Assembly: GCF_014075995.1 (NCBI RefSeq)
Contig: NZ_CP055153.1
Span: 372,001 to 436,000, forward strand
Reading direction: 5' to 3'
From: Adhaeribacter radiodurans
Lineage (GTDB): Bacteria; Bacteroidota; Bacteroidia; Cytophagales; Hymenobacteraceae
Length of the DNA: 64,000 nucleotides
The translations under genes and the position numbers were made by a program. The notes beneath the pieces are model-generated. The model was not told the origin of the DNA. It saw only the letters and a program-made list of their open reading frames with translations, and made no database searches. Below are positions 47,901 through 57,600 of this stretch, piece after piece. Within the stretch, counting starts at the first letter, position 1. Every line of letters starts with the position of its first letter.

Positions 47901-48458
47901 TTAGAACCATTCTTTATACAGAATCGATTTAGAGCTCATTTCCAAAACACATTCTTGTAAAAGCAATTGATCGGTTGATTTATCGGTGGTAATAGAAAAC
48001 GCTACCTCTACAATACCCGGAATTCCTAACGCTAAACCTAATTGTTCGGCTACGGCAAACGCCCCCATAGAATTGTAATTAGAAAGATAAACCTGATGCA
48101 AATCCTGCCAGGGTGCTTTAGCTCCTCCTGTTAGAGCAATAAAATCACCTAGGGCTTGCCGGGCTTTACCCATAAATTCGCCTACTTGTTTTCTTATTTC
48201 GGATGGTTGCCGGTCAATGGCTGCGTACAATTCCAGTACCCGCTCTTCGTGCTTTTTAGCTCGTTCGGCCATTTCGGCCAAATATTGCTTCATGTGCGGT
48301 TCGTCTATCTTTTCAACGGTATCTTCCAGCAATTGCCTGTAAGACGATTGAGTGAGCAGAACATTATCGAACCAGGCTTTTGCCCGGTCAAGTTGGGTAT
48401 TCCAGGTTTTTGTATCTAATTCAATTAATACCGGAGTTGTTGAGGAGTTAGTATACAT
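47901..48458 (-). CDS. Helical-bundle protein, possibly ferritin-like
   Basis: 185-aa soluble protein without signal peptide, almost entirely helical: TKTWNTQLDRAKAWFDNVLL, then LLEDTVEKI...HMKQYLAEMAERAKKHEERVLELY, and two later helices. The Glu/His spacing (ERAKKHEE) is suggestive of ferritin-like bundles, but I cannot place a full metal set. The gene lies 6 bp after the sorbosone-dehydrogenase-like gene, so the two are cotranscribed and probably work together. Confidence 0.6.
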   Translation of the reverse strand: MYTNSSTTPVLIELDTKTWNTQLDRAKAWFDNVLLTQSSYRQLLEDTVEKIDEPHMKQYLAEMAERAKKHEERVLELYAAIDRQPSEIRKQVGEFMGKARQALGDFIALTGGAKAPWQDLHQVYLSNYNSMGAFAVAEQLGLALGIPGIVEVAFSITTDKSTDQLLLQECVLEMSSKSILYKEWF

Positions 48459-48464
48459 GTTCGT

Positions 48465-49949
48465 TTATTTTTTAGTTATTTTCCATAAAACACCGGTATG
48501 AGCAAAAGCCATCATGTTACCGGGTGTTACTTTTACTACCCCAAAATCGAGCACGTAAAGGCTTTTACCATCTGGGCTAAACTTACAGGAAACCGGCCGT
48601 TCTATACCTGCTCCCCCAACCGTGGAAGCTGGCCCCATTTGTTTATTATGAAAAAAAGGTTGCGCGGTACCATCTTTAACATTCACCCGTATTACCCGGA
48701 AACCATGTGTCAGGTCCTCCTTACGGGGAGAATTAAGCGGAGCCAGTGTACCCCATTCTGCAACAAAAAGCTCTCCTCTGTGCCCAAAGGAATCAGAACG
48801 GCAAAAGTCCATCCGGCACATACACGAATGCGGTTGTTCCAGAAAAGCAGCGGGTCCGGCCCATTTGGGTGGATTTTTTAATAACAATTCGGCCGCTTTT
48901 CCCCGGCTAGGCAAATGGCTTTCATGATTCACGGGTAAGCCATCACCGCAAATATCGGGGAAACCGTACCAATCTGGCTTTTGCACTGAACCAAAAGGTT
49001 GCTTCGCATTTTTAATGTGCCATATCCGGTCGGGGTCGTTGGCAATGGATCGTTCGCTGGTTTCTTCATAATCGTTGTCGGTTACATAAAGCTCGCCTTC
49101 TTCGTTCATGGCCATACCAAACGGATTCCGGATGCCCCAAGCTAACAGTTCGGCGTCTGTACCATCGGGCTTTGAACGCCACACTCCCGTATTACAAAAT
49201 AATTGCCCTTTTACTACTTCCCCCTTGCGGGCCGGTGTTCCAAATGGCTTAAAAGCTCCGGTTTCAACCTCAAAAGGAAAAGGCGCTTTTGGATCACGAC
49301 TGCGCACGTTATTTCCCGTGAGAGTTACATCTTCGCCGGGTACATCGTGCGCTAGAGGGTGTTTGGCTATGTCTACAGTAAATCCCTGGGGCAGCACCAC
49401 ACCCTGCTGTGATACCGAACCATGCCCGAAATACATCAAACCATCCGGACTAAAAATGGGCCCTCCCGGTTCATGCCAACCCCCACTCGGAATCTGGTCG
49501 ATAAGAATAGTTAGCTTCTCGGTTTGCAGGTTATACTTTACCAATTGCATGTGGTACCCACCCTTTAAAGCTATGTATAGGTCGCCGTTCCACCAGGTAA
49601 TACCCCGAGGGCCCGCTTGGACGTTCATCTCGATAGCATCGGTTTTGCCAGATGGATGCAGCGTAATAACCCGGGCAGGCATATAGGGGCGAGTAGGCCA
49701 GGAACTACCCCCTTCACTAACGAAAATAGTACCATCGTCGGCAAAAGCAACATCCGTAGGTAGGGATAAGCCTACCAGAATTGGTTCCACCACATACCCT
49801 TCCGGTACTACCACGTCGTTCGCGTTCACGGCAGGACGGGCAGTGGTTGGAAGTGATTGTAAAGCTTGAAGAGTGGAAGTACCCGTATTTAACTTTGTTT
49901 TCGAAATCTTAAACCCGGTGTTATTTTGCTGGTTTGCATCTGCTGCCAT
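48465..49949 (-). CDS. Sorbosone dehydrogenase-like propeller protein without signal peptide
   Basis: 494 aa. A glucose/sorbosone dehydrogenase-type beta-propeller: VPEGYVVEPILVGLSLPTDV, ADDGTIFVSEGG, GGWHEPGGPIFSPDG, WGIRNPFGMAMNEEGELYVTDND, and LYVLDFGVVKV near the end. Unlike the other such proteins here it has no signal peptide or lipobox (start MAADANQQNNTG), so a cytoplasmic location or a non-standard export route is implied. Substrate and cofactor unknown. Confidence 0.75.
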   Translation of the reverse strand: MAADANQQNNTGFKISKTKLNTGTSTLQALQSLPTTARPAVNANDVVVPEGYVVEPILVGLSLPTDVAFADDGTIFVSEGGSSWPTRPYMPARVITLHPSGKTDAIEMNVQAGPRGITWWNGDLYIALKGGYHMQLVKYNLQTEKLTILIDQIPSGGWHEPGGPIFSPDGLMYFGHGSVSQQGVVLPQGFTVDIAKHPLAHDVPGEDVTLTGNNVRSRDPKAPFPFEVETGAFKPFGTPARKGEVVKGQLFCNTGVWRSKPDGTDAELLAWGIRNPFGMAMNEEGELYVTDNDYEETSERSIANDPDRIWHIKNAKQPFGSVQKPDWYGFPDICGDGLPVNHESHLPSRGKAAELLLKNPPKWAGPAAFLEQPHSCMCRMDFCRSDSFGHRGELFVAEWGTLAPLNSPRKEDLTHGFRVIRVNVKDGTAQPFFHNKQMGPASTVGGAGIERPVSCKFSPDGKSLYVLDFGVVKVTPGNMMAFAHTGVLWKITKK

Positions 49950-49986
49950 TATCTAAATATTTAGAGTTGTTTGTTCTGATCAAAAG

Positions 49987-49994
49987 CAAAGCTA
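49987..49994 (-). promoter_or_regulatory. Predicted -7 element for the 48.5-49.9 kb operon
   Basis: Minus strand TAGCTTTG fits TAnnTTTG, 37 nt before the ATG at 49949. Confidence 0.4.
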
Positions 49995-50412
49995 AAATTG
50001 GTGAAAAGCAATTTTAATATCTGAAAGAGTTGCTTTAGAACTGTTAATGCACTTCTTCCAGATACGGGTGTTTTTATAAAATAGTAAATTACTTTCCTTT
50101 ATTTAACCGATTGTAAATCTTCCACATCCTAAGGAGTATACATGTTTTTCAAGGTTTGGTTAATCTTTACTCTTTTATAATTACTCCCATATTCCGTTTC
50201 TAAAATTCTTTTCAATAGAAATAAAAACCAGCATAAATAGAACTCCTTTTATAGTTCTGATCTTAAAGATTAATACTAAGGTGATTAGTTTTGTTGGGGT
50301 AATGTTGTTTGGTTAGAATTAAATTTATTAGGAAAAGAGTAAAAGTAAAATGGAGATATAAGATTGTTCCAAGGTGCTCCTACTTTACGTACCAGGGTAA
50401 AATTCCATTTAA

Positions 50413-50559
50413 TTAAAACACTCCAATATCTTTTAAGAAGGTGTAAATTCCTTTTACCAATTCAAACACTGCACTTAAAAATGCAATGGCTTTAATACCG
50501 GTAATTATTTTCTCTCTCCAATGGGAGGAAGGCTTTTCCTGAGTTTTTCTAGTTTTCAT
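50413..50559 (-). CDS. 48-aa putative membrane-associated small protein
   Basis: ATG 50559; a basic, hydrophilic N-terminus (MKTRKTQEKPSSHWREK) leads into one hydrophobic helix (GIKAIAFLSAVFELVKGIYTF). Codon use is normal for the window. No family recognised and no promoter found. The helix-after-basic-end layout is plausible for a small membrane protein. Confidence 0.45.
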   Translation of the reverse strand: MKTRKTQEKPSSHWREKIITGIKAIAFLSAVFELVKGIYTFLKDIGVF

Positions 50560-51040
50560 GGTACAACAACCTATTTAGATAACTTTATACGGAATATAAT
50601 GCTAAAATATTTGGTAAAAAATCAACATTTTTTCCACAATTCAAAGTTAAAAACTAAAATAATTAGTTAATATGTTCCAGTGAATACCTAATTACAATAA
50701 AACTAAAAAATTTAGCCATTTCTGATTAAGAGAAGTAAAAATTTACTAATCCTAAAGCGTGTTGCTTTCATGATTACGTATTAGCCCGAAGAGTGCTAGA
50801 GCAATTATAATTGGATAAGCCGGAGTTACTTTTTGGTTGTAATGGGATGAGTTGTTTATTTCAGAGGTGCTACTTGTTTCCGATTATTGCTCATTAAACA
50901 AACCATAATCTTTTTGCCTTAGGGGTGCACAATCTTCTTACCATAAGTAGGAAAGTGAATATTAGTATTTGGGAAGTAGAACGAAGTAAAAAGTAAAAAT
51001 AAGTAGTAATTGAATGAATTAGTAAAAGCAGTTCTCTCTA

Positions 51041-51074
51041 AAAAAGGCTTAGATTAAGTAATTTAAGCCTTTTT
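51041..51074 (+). terminator. Orphan terminator just before SH3 unit 2
   Basis: AAAAAGGCTTA/TAAGCCTTTTT perfect 11-bp stem, 12-nt loop, ending in five T. No plus-strand ORF leads into it, so it may end a small RNA from about 50.6-51.04 kb or insulate the SH3 unit. Confidence 0.6.
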
Positions 51075-51096
51075 CTTTCTAATTATCCTGCTCAAT

Positions 51097-51146
51097 TGTG
51101 CTATAACCGAACAGTAGTACGAACAATTTCGTCCGGAAACGAACAG
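51097..51146 (+). promoter_or_regulatory. Upstream conserved block of SH3 unit 2
   Basis: TGTGCTATAACCGAACAGTA at the start and ACGAACAG at the end, with ACGAAC also inside: the same layout as the block before SH3 unit 1, and the same 61-nt distance to the -24 box. Confidence 0.65.
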
Positions 51147-51207
51147 GGTTTTACCGCAAATGCTCTTAAAACAACGTTTTTAGGCTCTTTTTCATGTTTT
51201 TTCAGTT

Positions 51208-51225
51208 TTGGCACATCCGTTGCAA
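51208..51225 (+). promoter_or_regulatory. Sigma-54 promoter of SH3 unit 2
   Basis: TTGGCACATCCGTTGCAA, differing from the unit 1 promoter at one base, GG-N10-GC spacing kept. Expected leader about 66 nt. Confidence 0.85.
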
Positions 51226-51300
51226 ATCCTCTTAAAGAAATCAATCGGCAAAGTGGTTGATTTTCAAAAGGAAACAAACGAACTCTAACAAAATAAAACT

Positions 51301-51606
51301 ATGAAAAAGCTTCTTCTGTCTCTCATGCTTATCGCCCAACTAGGTTTCGCGATGGCCGACAACAAAACTCCCGGAATGGTGGTGCAAGCTAAGTACGAAA
51401 ACATCAAAATGTTTATGCAGCCAGGTACCTCTACCCCCATTATTGAAACTATTACTATTGCCGACCGGGTAGAATTAATACGTAAATGGAACTCGCATTG
51501 GGCTTTAGTAAAAGTAAATGACAAAGTAGGTTATGTGGTATACTCTGAATTAACGTACTTAAATGCAAAACCACAACCCCAAACAAAAGTTCTGGCTAAC
51601 CGCTAA
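51301..51606 (+). CDS. Exported SH3-domain protein, copy 2
   Basis: 101 aa with signal peptide (MKKLLLSLMLI to AMA) and one SH3b-like domain (VQAKYENIKMF, TPIIETI, RVELIRKWNSHWALVKV, KVGYVVYSEL). Differences from copy 1 are mostly conservative and cluster in the signal peptide and surface positions, so both copies look functional. Same promoter class and terminator as copy 1. Confidence 0.85.
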   Translation: MKKLLLSLMLIAQLGFAMADNKTPGMVVQAKYENIKMFMQPGTSTPIIETITIADRVELIRKWNSHWALVKVNDKVGYVVYSELTYLNAKPQPQTKVLANR

Positions 51607-51627
51607 GTTTAGTTTTTAACCAGAAGC

Positions 51628-51667
51628 AAAAACAAAAGGTGAACCCGTAGGTTCACCTTTTGTTTTT
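51628..51667. terminator. Terminator of SH3 unit 2, shared with the converging dehydrogenase gene
   Basis: Perfect 17-bp stem with core AAAAGGTGAAC/GTTCACCTTTT and loop CCGTAG, followed by T residues. The quinoprotein gene ends at 51695 on the other strand, so the hairpin can serve both. Confidence 0.9.
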
Positions 51668-51694
51668 AAGAAGAAAATGAGTTTAACCCAATAA

Positions 51695-53842
51695 TCAATC
51701 TGGCAAGGCAAAAGCTATATAGCTGTCGCCTTTGTGGGCGCCCAGTTTAGTGCCGCCGCAGGCCATAACAATATACTGTTTACCATTTACTTCGTAGGTG
51801 CTGGGGGTGGCAAAAGCGGCCGCCGGCAAGGTTGTTTCCCAGAGCAGTTTTCCGTTTTTCTTATCGTATACCCGGAATTTCTGGTCTTTGGTACCGGCAA
51901 TAAATAGCAGACCACTAGCCGTAATTACCGGCCCCCCGTAGCTTTCTGAACCTGTTTGCGGTATTCCTTTAGCGGCTAATTCGGGTGTTTCGCCGAACGG
52001 TATTTTCCAGAGATATTCTCCCGTATTCAAATCAATGGCATTGAGGGTGCCCCAGGGCGGACTAATAGCCGGATAGCCTTTTTTATCTAAAAACTTGGTA
52101 TAACCCGAAATGCGGTAAGGTACGTCGGGCATGCCTTTTTTATTTTCCAGGCCAGGTTCTTTTAGTTTAGTAATACCAGGTTCAACTTTCTCGGTGCCGA
52201 AGAGGAACGAAACCAAAGCTTTCTTTTCTTCGGCCGAAAATTTAGTAAAAGCCGGCATCATGCCTTTTCCTTTGGAAACAACATTGGTCACGTAATCGGT
52301 GGTGCGGTGTTTTTGAATATCTACTAAAGATGGATAACCACTTGCCGGATTACCTTTTCTTTCGGTTCCGTGGCACGACGTGCAATTACTGGCATAGAGT
52401 CTTTCTCCGGAACTTAAACTGGCTAAACTAGCATCTGGAGATGTAGACTTTAGAGCGAGTAACCAGGCCATTTCGTTGCTGTTTACATACATAATGCCAT
52501 CTGGGTCTACAGCAGCGCCACCCCATTCGGCGCCTCCATCCAGGCCTGGAAAAATAATAGTTCCTCGTTTGCTCAGAGGAGTAAAAGGCCCTGGTTCGCT
52601 TCTGGCAGCCCGTAAATTAGTTTTTAATTCTTCTAAGTTTTCGGCATACGGATTTAAATCAGCTTCGGTAAGCGATTGACGGGCATAAGGTGCCGGTTTA
52701 GTGGGGAAGGGCTGAGTAGGCCAGGTTTGCTCTTCCGCCACGTCGGTGGCTGGTACAGGTCGCTCTTCAATCGGGTACAAGGGCTGACCCGTTACGCGGT
52801 CAAAAACAAAAACGTAACCTTGTTTAGTCACTTGGGCCACTGCATCTGTTTTTTTTCCATTCTGGTTTACGGTAATTAAATTGGGTGGAGCAGGAGCGTC
52901 GCGGTCCAGCACATCGTGGTGTACCAGTTGGTAATGCCAAAGGCGTTTGCCAGTTTTAGCGTCGAGGGCCAGTAAGCAATTGGCAAAAAGATTCTGGCCT
53001 TTGCGGTTGCCACCGTAAAAATCAAAAGCAGCCGAACCGGTAGGTATGTACAAAATTCCTCTTTCGCGGTCCACGGACATGCCCGACCAATTGTTTCCGC
53101 CGCCTACATCGGTGTTCTTGTAAGTATCAGGGGGCCAGGTATCGTAACCAAATTCGCCGGGTGAGGGAATGGTCCGGAAAACCCAAGCCAATTTACCTGT
53201 CCGAATGTCAAACGCCTGAATATGACCCAAAGCCGCATCGGCGCCCTCAGACAAGCGCATGGGCATGATAATTAAATCTTGATAAACAGTGCCGGGGGTG
53301 TTCGAAATTACAAATTTATCTTTGGCAGTTTCTCCCAATCCCGCTTTTAAGCTGGTACGGCCGTTTTCGCCGAAAGAAGGTATGGCTTGACCAGTGCGGG
53401 CATCTAAAGCGTAGAGCCAGGGACCGTTGGTATATAAAATACGTTTATCATCACTACTTTCCCAGTAGGTAACTCCCCGGCTGGTACTTAAACCATTGGA
53501 TTCGGCGGTTGGTTTTAGCTTCCAACGTTCTTGTCCAGTAGCAGCATCTACGGCAAAAGGCTGGGTAGTAGGTGTCATGCCGTAAAGGACACCATCCACA
53601 ATAATAGGATTGCATTGAATTTGGCCCGAGTCGAGGGTGTGGTATTCCCAGGCTACTTTTAGGTTGACTACATTTTCGGCGGTAATTTGTTCTAAAGTAG
53701 AATAATGGTTCCGGTCAGGTCCACCCAGGTACTCGCGCCAGTCACGCCCCGAAGCAGTAGAAGGAGCATTATCGGGCAGTAGTTTACTCGTCAGGCACCC
53801 GGTTATTCCTAGCACTAGAGCAGGAAGTAAAATTTTTTTCAT
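51695..53842 (-). CDS. PQQ-type quinoprotein dehydrogenase with cytochrome c domain, lipoprotein
   Basis: 715 aa, lipobox ITGC (Cys16). An eight-bladed quinoprotein propeller of the membrane glucose dehydrogenase type: WREYLGGPDRNHYSTLEQI, NVVNLKVAWEYHT, GNNWSGMSVD, YQLVHHDVLDRDAPAPP, GGAEWGGAAVDP. A class I cytochrome c inserts between blades, with CTSCH (Cys487, Cys490, His491) and a distal Met in GKGMMPAF. It oxidises sugars or alcohols in the periplasm and feeds electrons to the haem. PQQ biosynthesis genes are not in the window. Confidence 0.9.
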   Translation of the reverse strand: MKKILLPALVLGITGCLTSKLLPDNAPSTASGRDWREYLGGPDRNHYSTLEQITAENVVNLKVAWEYHTLDSGQIQCNPIIVDGVLYGMTPTTQPFAVDAATGQERWKLKPTAESNGLSTSRGVTYWESSDDKRILYTNGPWLYALDARTGQAIPSFGENGRTSLKAGLGETAKDKFVISNTPGTVYQDLIIMPMRLSEGADAALGHIQAFDIRTGKLAWVFRTIPSPGEFGYDTWPPDTYKNTDVGGGNNWSGMSVDRERGILYIPTGSAAFDFYGGNRKGQNLFANCLLALDAKTGKRLWHYQLVHHDVLDRDAPAPPNLITVNQNGKKTDAVAQVTKQGYVFVFDRVTGQPLYPIEERPVPATDVAEEQTWPTQPFPTKPAPYARQSLTEADLNPYAENLEELKTNLRAARSEPGPFTPLSKRGTIIFPGLDGGAEWGGAAVDPDGIMYVNSNEMAWLLALKSTSPDASLASLSSGERLYASNCTSCHGTERKGNPASGYPSLVDIQKHRTTDYVTNVVSKGKGMMPAFTKFSAEEKKALVSFLFGTEKVEPGITKLKEPGLENKKGMPDVPYRISGYTKFLDKKGYPAISPPWGTLNAIDLNTGEYLWKIPFGETPELAAKGIPQTGSESYGGPVITASGLLFIAGTKDQKFRVYDKKNGKLLWETTLPAAAFATPSTYEVNGKQYIVMACGGTKLGAHKGDSYIAFALPD

Positions 53843-54623
53843 TCGATTTAGTTGTTTTTTAGAGATCCCAGATTTTCTGTACCTAAAAAGAAGTTTTACC
53901 AGGCAACTTTAAAGTTAAAAGGATTAAAACAAACCAGCAAAATTTTACCAGCTATAACTAAAGCTAAAATGTATATAAAAGTAAGTTGTTAAATTATAGA
54001 TAAGAACAGGAGGCAGCCTTTGCGCCATTTACCAATTAGACTTGCCATTTGTAAAGATTGCTTTTTTGAAAACAGATATCAGATATAAAATTTTTTGAAA
54101 TATTACTTTTTCAACCTTCCCGTTTATCTACTTACCCGGCATCTTAAAGCATGCCGGTATCCTTGTGTGCTTTCCTAAATCTTATTTGTTTTCAGGAAAT
54201 AATACCAGTTGTTTTAAAAGCATTTTTTGCTTTTAAACGGATTCTATTACTATTAATAAAAATACTTAAAAATAAGTATTGCGGCTTCCTCTATAATTAT
54301 TTAACTTTTGCCAATAAAGCAGTAACTGGCTCTTCTACAAATATTTACTTTTACTTTAATAAGGCAGGGCTTTATTATAAAGAAGTACAAAAGCAAGTTG
54401 TTTTAGCTTGTTTATACCATTCTTAAGCAGCATACACCAATACACAGTATACTTTCCGGTTGTTAGTTAATTTAAATTAAAATACAATTAAGCCAGGTTG
54501 GATAGTTGTAGGCAGCTAGCAAAATTTCTGTAATTAGTTTTGTTATTCTTTCTGTAGTTGCCTTGTGCAGCAGTACACATAGATTGTTTTTATCTACTAA
54601 ACCCATCTTAACTAATTATATCT
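53843..54623. other. Spacer upstream of the giant repeat gene
   Basis: 781 bp, AT-rich. CCGGCAT (54136-54142) pairs with ATGCCGG (54151-54157) in a small hairpin. A 91-codon frame at 54151-54426 is Leu/Tyr/Phe-rich, starts inside that hairpin and looks like chance. A -7 box is at 54535. Confidence 0.45.
54535..54542 (+). promoter_or_regulatory. Predicted -7 element for the giant repeat gene
   Basis: TAGTTTTG fits TAnnTTTG, 82 nt before the ATG. Confidence 0.4.
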
Positions 54624-57600
54624 ATGAAAAAGTTTGTACTCTTAAATGCGCTGAAATTTCTTTCTTCTGAAGCATTGCATGGCTTAAAACCTGTGATATT
54701 GCCTCTTTTTCTTTCTCGTCAGTATAGAGCCAGTCTGTTAATTACTATTTTGGTATTATGTCCGTTTTTGAATGTTTGGGCCCAAGATATATTGGCTGGC
54801 TTAACTTCTGATGGTGGATTACAGGGCGCAGGAACGGCCTTTACCATCAAAAGTGATGGAACTGGTTTTACGGTTCAAAAAACATTTGCCTTATCCGGTA
54901 AATCTCCTTACGGCGATTTAATTAAAGCTTCGGATGGTAATTTTTATGGCATGAACTCGGCTGGTGGCACTTATGGCTATGGGAATATATTTAAAATGAC
55001 TTCTGCCGGGAAAATAACGAACCTGTACAGCTTTAATTACACTACCAACGGCGGCAATCCGCAGGGGAGTTTGAAGCAAGGTGCTGATGGTAAATTTTAT
55101 GGGATGACGTATTCGGGAGGTACAAACGGCTATGGTACTATATTTAGTTTTACTCCAAGTGGCACCTACACGGTACTGCATCATTTTAGCTTAAATGCAG
55201 ATGGCGGTTATCCGTACGATAATCTGATTCAGGGTACCGATGGTAATTTTTATGGACTTACCTCACAAGGAGGTACTTACAACAACGGTACTATTTTTAA
55301 GATAAGCCCAAGTGGTACGTTTAACGTGCTTCGCCACTTAAATCAGGCAAGTGACGGGGCTTATCCGTATGGTAGTTTAGTTCAGGGAGCGGATGGTAAT
55401 TTTTATGGACTTACCTCGCAAGGAGGTACTTACAACAACGGTACTATTTTTAGAGTTTCGCCAGGTGGTACTTTTACCGTGCGGCGCCACCTTAAATATT
55501 CTTCTGATGGAGGATATGCTACTGGTAATAGCTTAATTAAGGCACCCGATGGTAACTTTTACGGAATGCTTTACCAAGGTGGGTTGTTGGGGTACGGAAC
55601 TATATTTAAGCTTACTCCCGGTGGATCTTTTACCGTTCTTAAAAGTCTGGACTATACTACTCAAGGAGGTTACCCAAAAGGTAGCTTAACTCAGAATACC
55701 GACGGTAATCTTTATGGTATTATGCAATCGGGGGGCACTTATGGGTACGGTACTATTTTTAAAATAACCACTAGTGGTACCTATACGGTACTCAAACATC
55801 TGAATGCCGCTCCCAATGGGGGCAATGCGCAGGGTAGTTTGTTGCGTAACAGCAGCGATGGTAATTTTTATGGTATGACTTCCTATGGCGGATCCGGAAA
55901 CGGAGGTACTATTTTTAAAATGACCCCGGTTGGCGCCTATACGGTACTCGCACATTTACCTGAATCTTCGGGAGCCAATCCGAGTGCCGGCTTAATTCAA
56001 GCACGTGATGGAAATTTCTATGGCATGACCAATAATGGCGGCACCAACGATAATGGAAGTATTTTTAAGTTTTGCAGCAGTACCTTTTCCACTGTTAAAT
56101 CTTTCAACTCTAGTGTTAATGGCCAAAATCCGCGAGGCAGCTTGGTGCAAGGTTCCGATGGTAATCTCTATGGGCTTGCCTCGAAAGGGGGCTCTTACGG
56201 TTACGGTACTATTTTTAAAATGACCCCGGGAGGTACGTTGTCGGTACTTTGGAACCTGAATAGAACGAACGATGGCGGGCTGCCTTATGGTAGCCTGGTC
56301 CAAGGAGCAGATGGTAATTTCTACGGCATGACTTCAGAAGGTGGAATTTATGATTATGGTACTGTCTTTCGGATTACGCCGGGCGGTACATTCACGGTGC
56401 TCTGGAACTTTAATTTAACCAATGATGGTGGTTTTCCTTATGGTAGTTTAATAAGAGGCACAGATAATAATTTTTATGGGATGACGTATTCTGGTGGCAT
56501 CAATGGGTATGGTACTATCTTTAAAATTACCCCAGGTGGCGTACTCACGGTAATTAAAAAGTTAGACAATGTAAATGGAGGAAAACCTTATGGTAATAAT
56601 TTAATGCAAGGCCAGGATGGTAATTTTTATGGACTAACCTATTATGGTGGCACCTATGGATACGGAACCGTTTTTAAATGTACTCCGGGGGGTACACTTA
56701 CCGTTCTGCACCACTTAAATATTTTAGCCGATGGGGCTAACCCGGTTGGCGGTTTAGTACGAGGTTCTAACGGAAAATTATATGGTCTTACTACTTACGG
56801 TGGTACTTACCAAGGTGGTACCATTTTTACAATTAGCACGACTGGCACATATAGTGTAGTACGGCATTTAAACCCAACAACGGATGGTAATAGGCCGTTA
56901 GGCGGCTTAGTGGTGCAAAAAGCTAATCCGGTAGCGAATGCCCAGAGTGTGACTACGGCTGTAAATACTCCGAAAGCGATTACGCTTACCGGCTCCGGCG
57001 GTACTCCACTGGAATTTAAGGTGGCCGGCCAACCCCAGCACGGCACCTTAACCGGCTCGAATGCGAACCGCGTTTATACACCAGATCCGGGATTTACCGG
57101 CACCGATTCATTTAATTTCCGGGTAATTTGGGGTTGCCAGAGTTCCACTTCCCAAAAAGTTACCATTACCGTAGGGCCGCTCAGTACAATTCGGCTGAAT
57201 TCGGGTGGTGATGCTGTATCTACTTCACTGGGTAATTTTAGGGCAGATGCTTATTTTAGAGGTTCTACTAGTATTTCTTCTACTGCTTCCCCAATTAGCA
57301 ATACTACTAATGATGCCCTCTACCAGGATAATCGCCGGGTTACTAACGCAGGGGATAGCTTCAGTTATAACGTTCCGGTTACTAATGGTACGTACTCCGT
57401 GAAGCTGCATTTTGCGGAAATTTACTACAGTGCTGCCGGCAAACGTAAGTTTAATGTAACTGCCGAAGGAACTAGTTGGTTAAGTAACTATGATATTTAT
57501 GTGGCGGCTGGTGGTGCTAAAAAAGCAGTAATAGCAACAAAAAACGTAACTGTTACCGATGGTACGCTGAATCTAAATTTTATCTCTAAAGTAGATAAAG

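Larger units (their letters stand above)
49950..51096. other. Gene-poor region upstream of SH3 unit 2
   Basis: About 1.15 kb. Contains a -7 box at 49987, the small ORF at 50413-50559, and a terminator-like hairpin at 51041-51074 with no ORF before it. The rest is AT-rich and unassigned. Confidence 0.45.

Noticed and set aside
54151-54426. 91-codon plus-strand frame
   Set aside because: Start sits within a hairpin; low-complexity Leu/Phe/Tyr composition typical of AT-rich non-coding DNA.
56035-56223. Shadow frames within the repeat array (both strands)
   Set aside because: They repeat with the period of the real gene and carry no independent signals.
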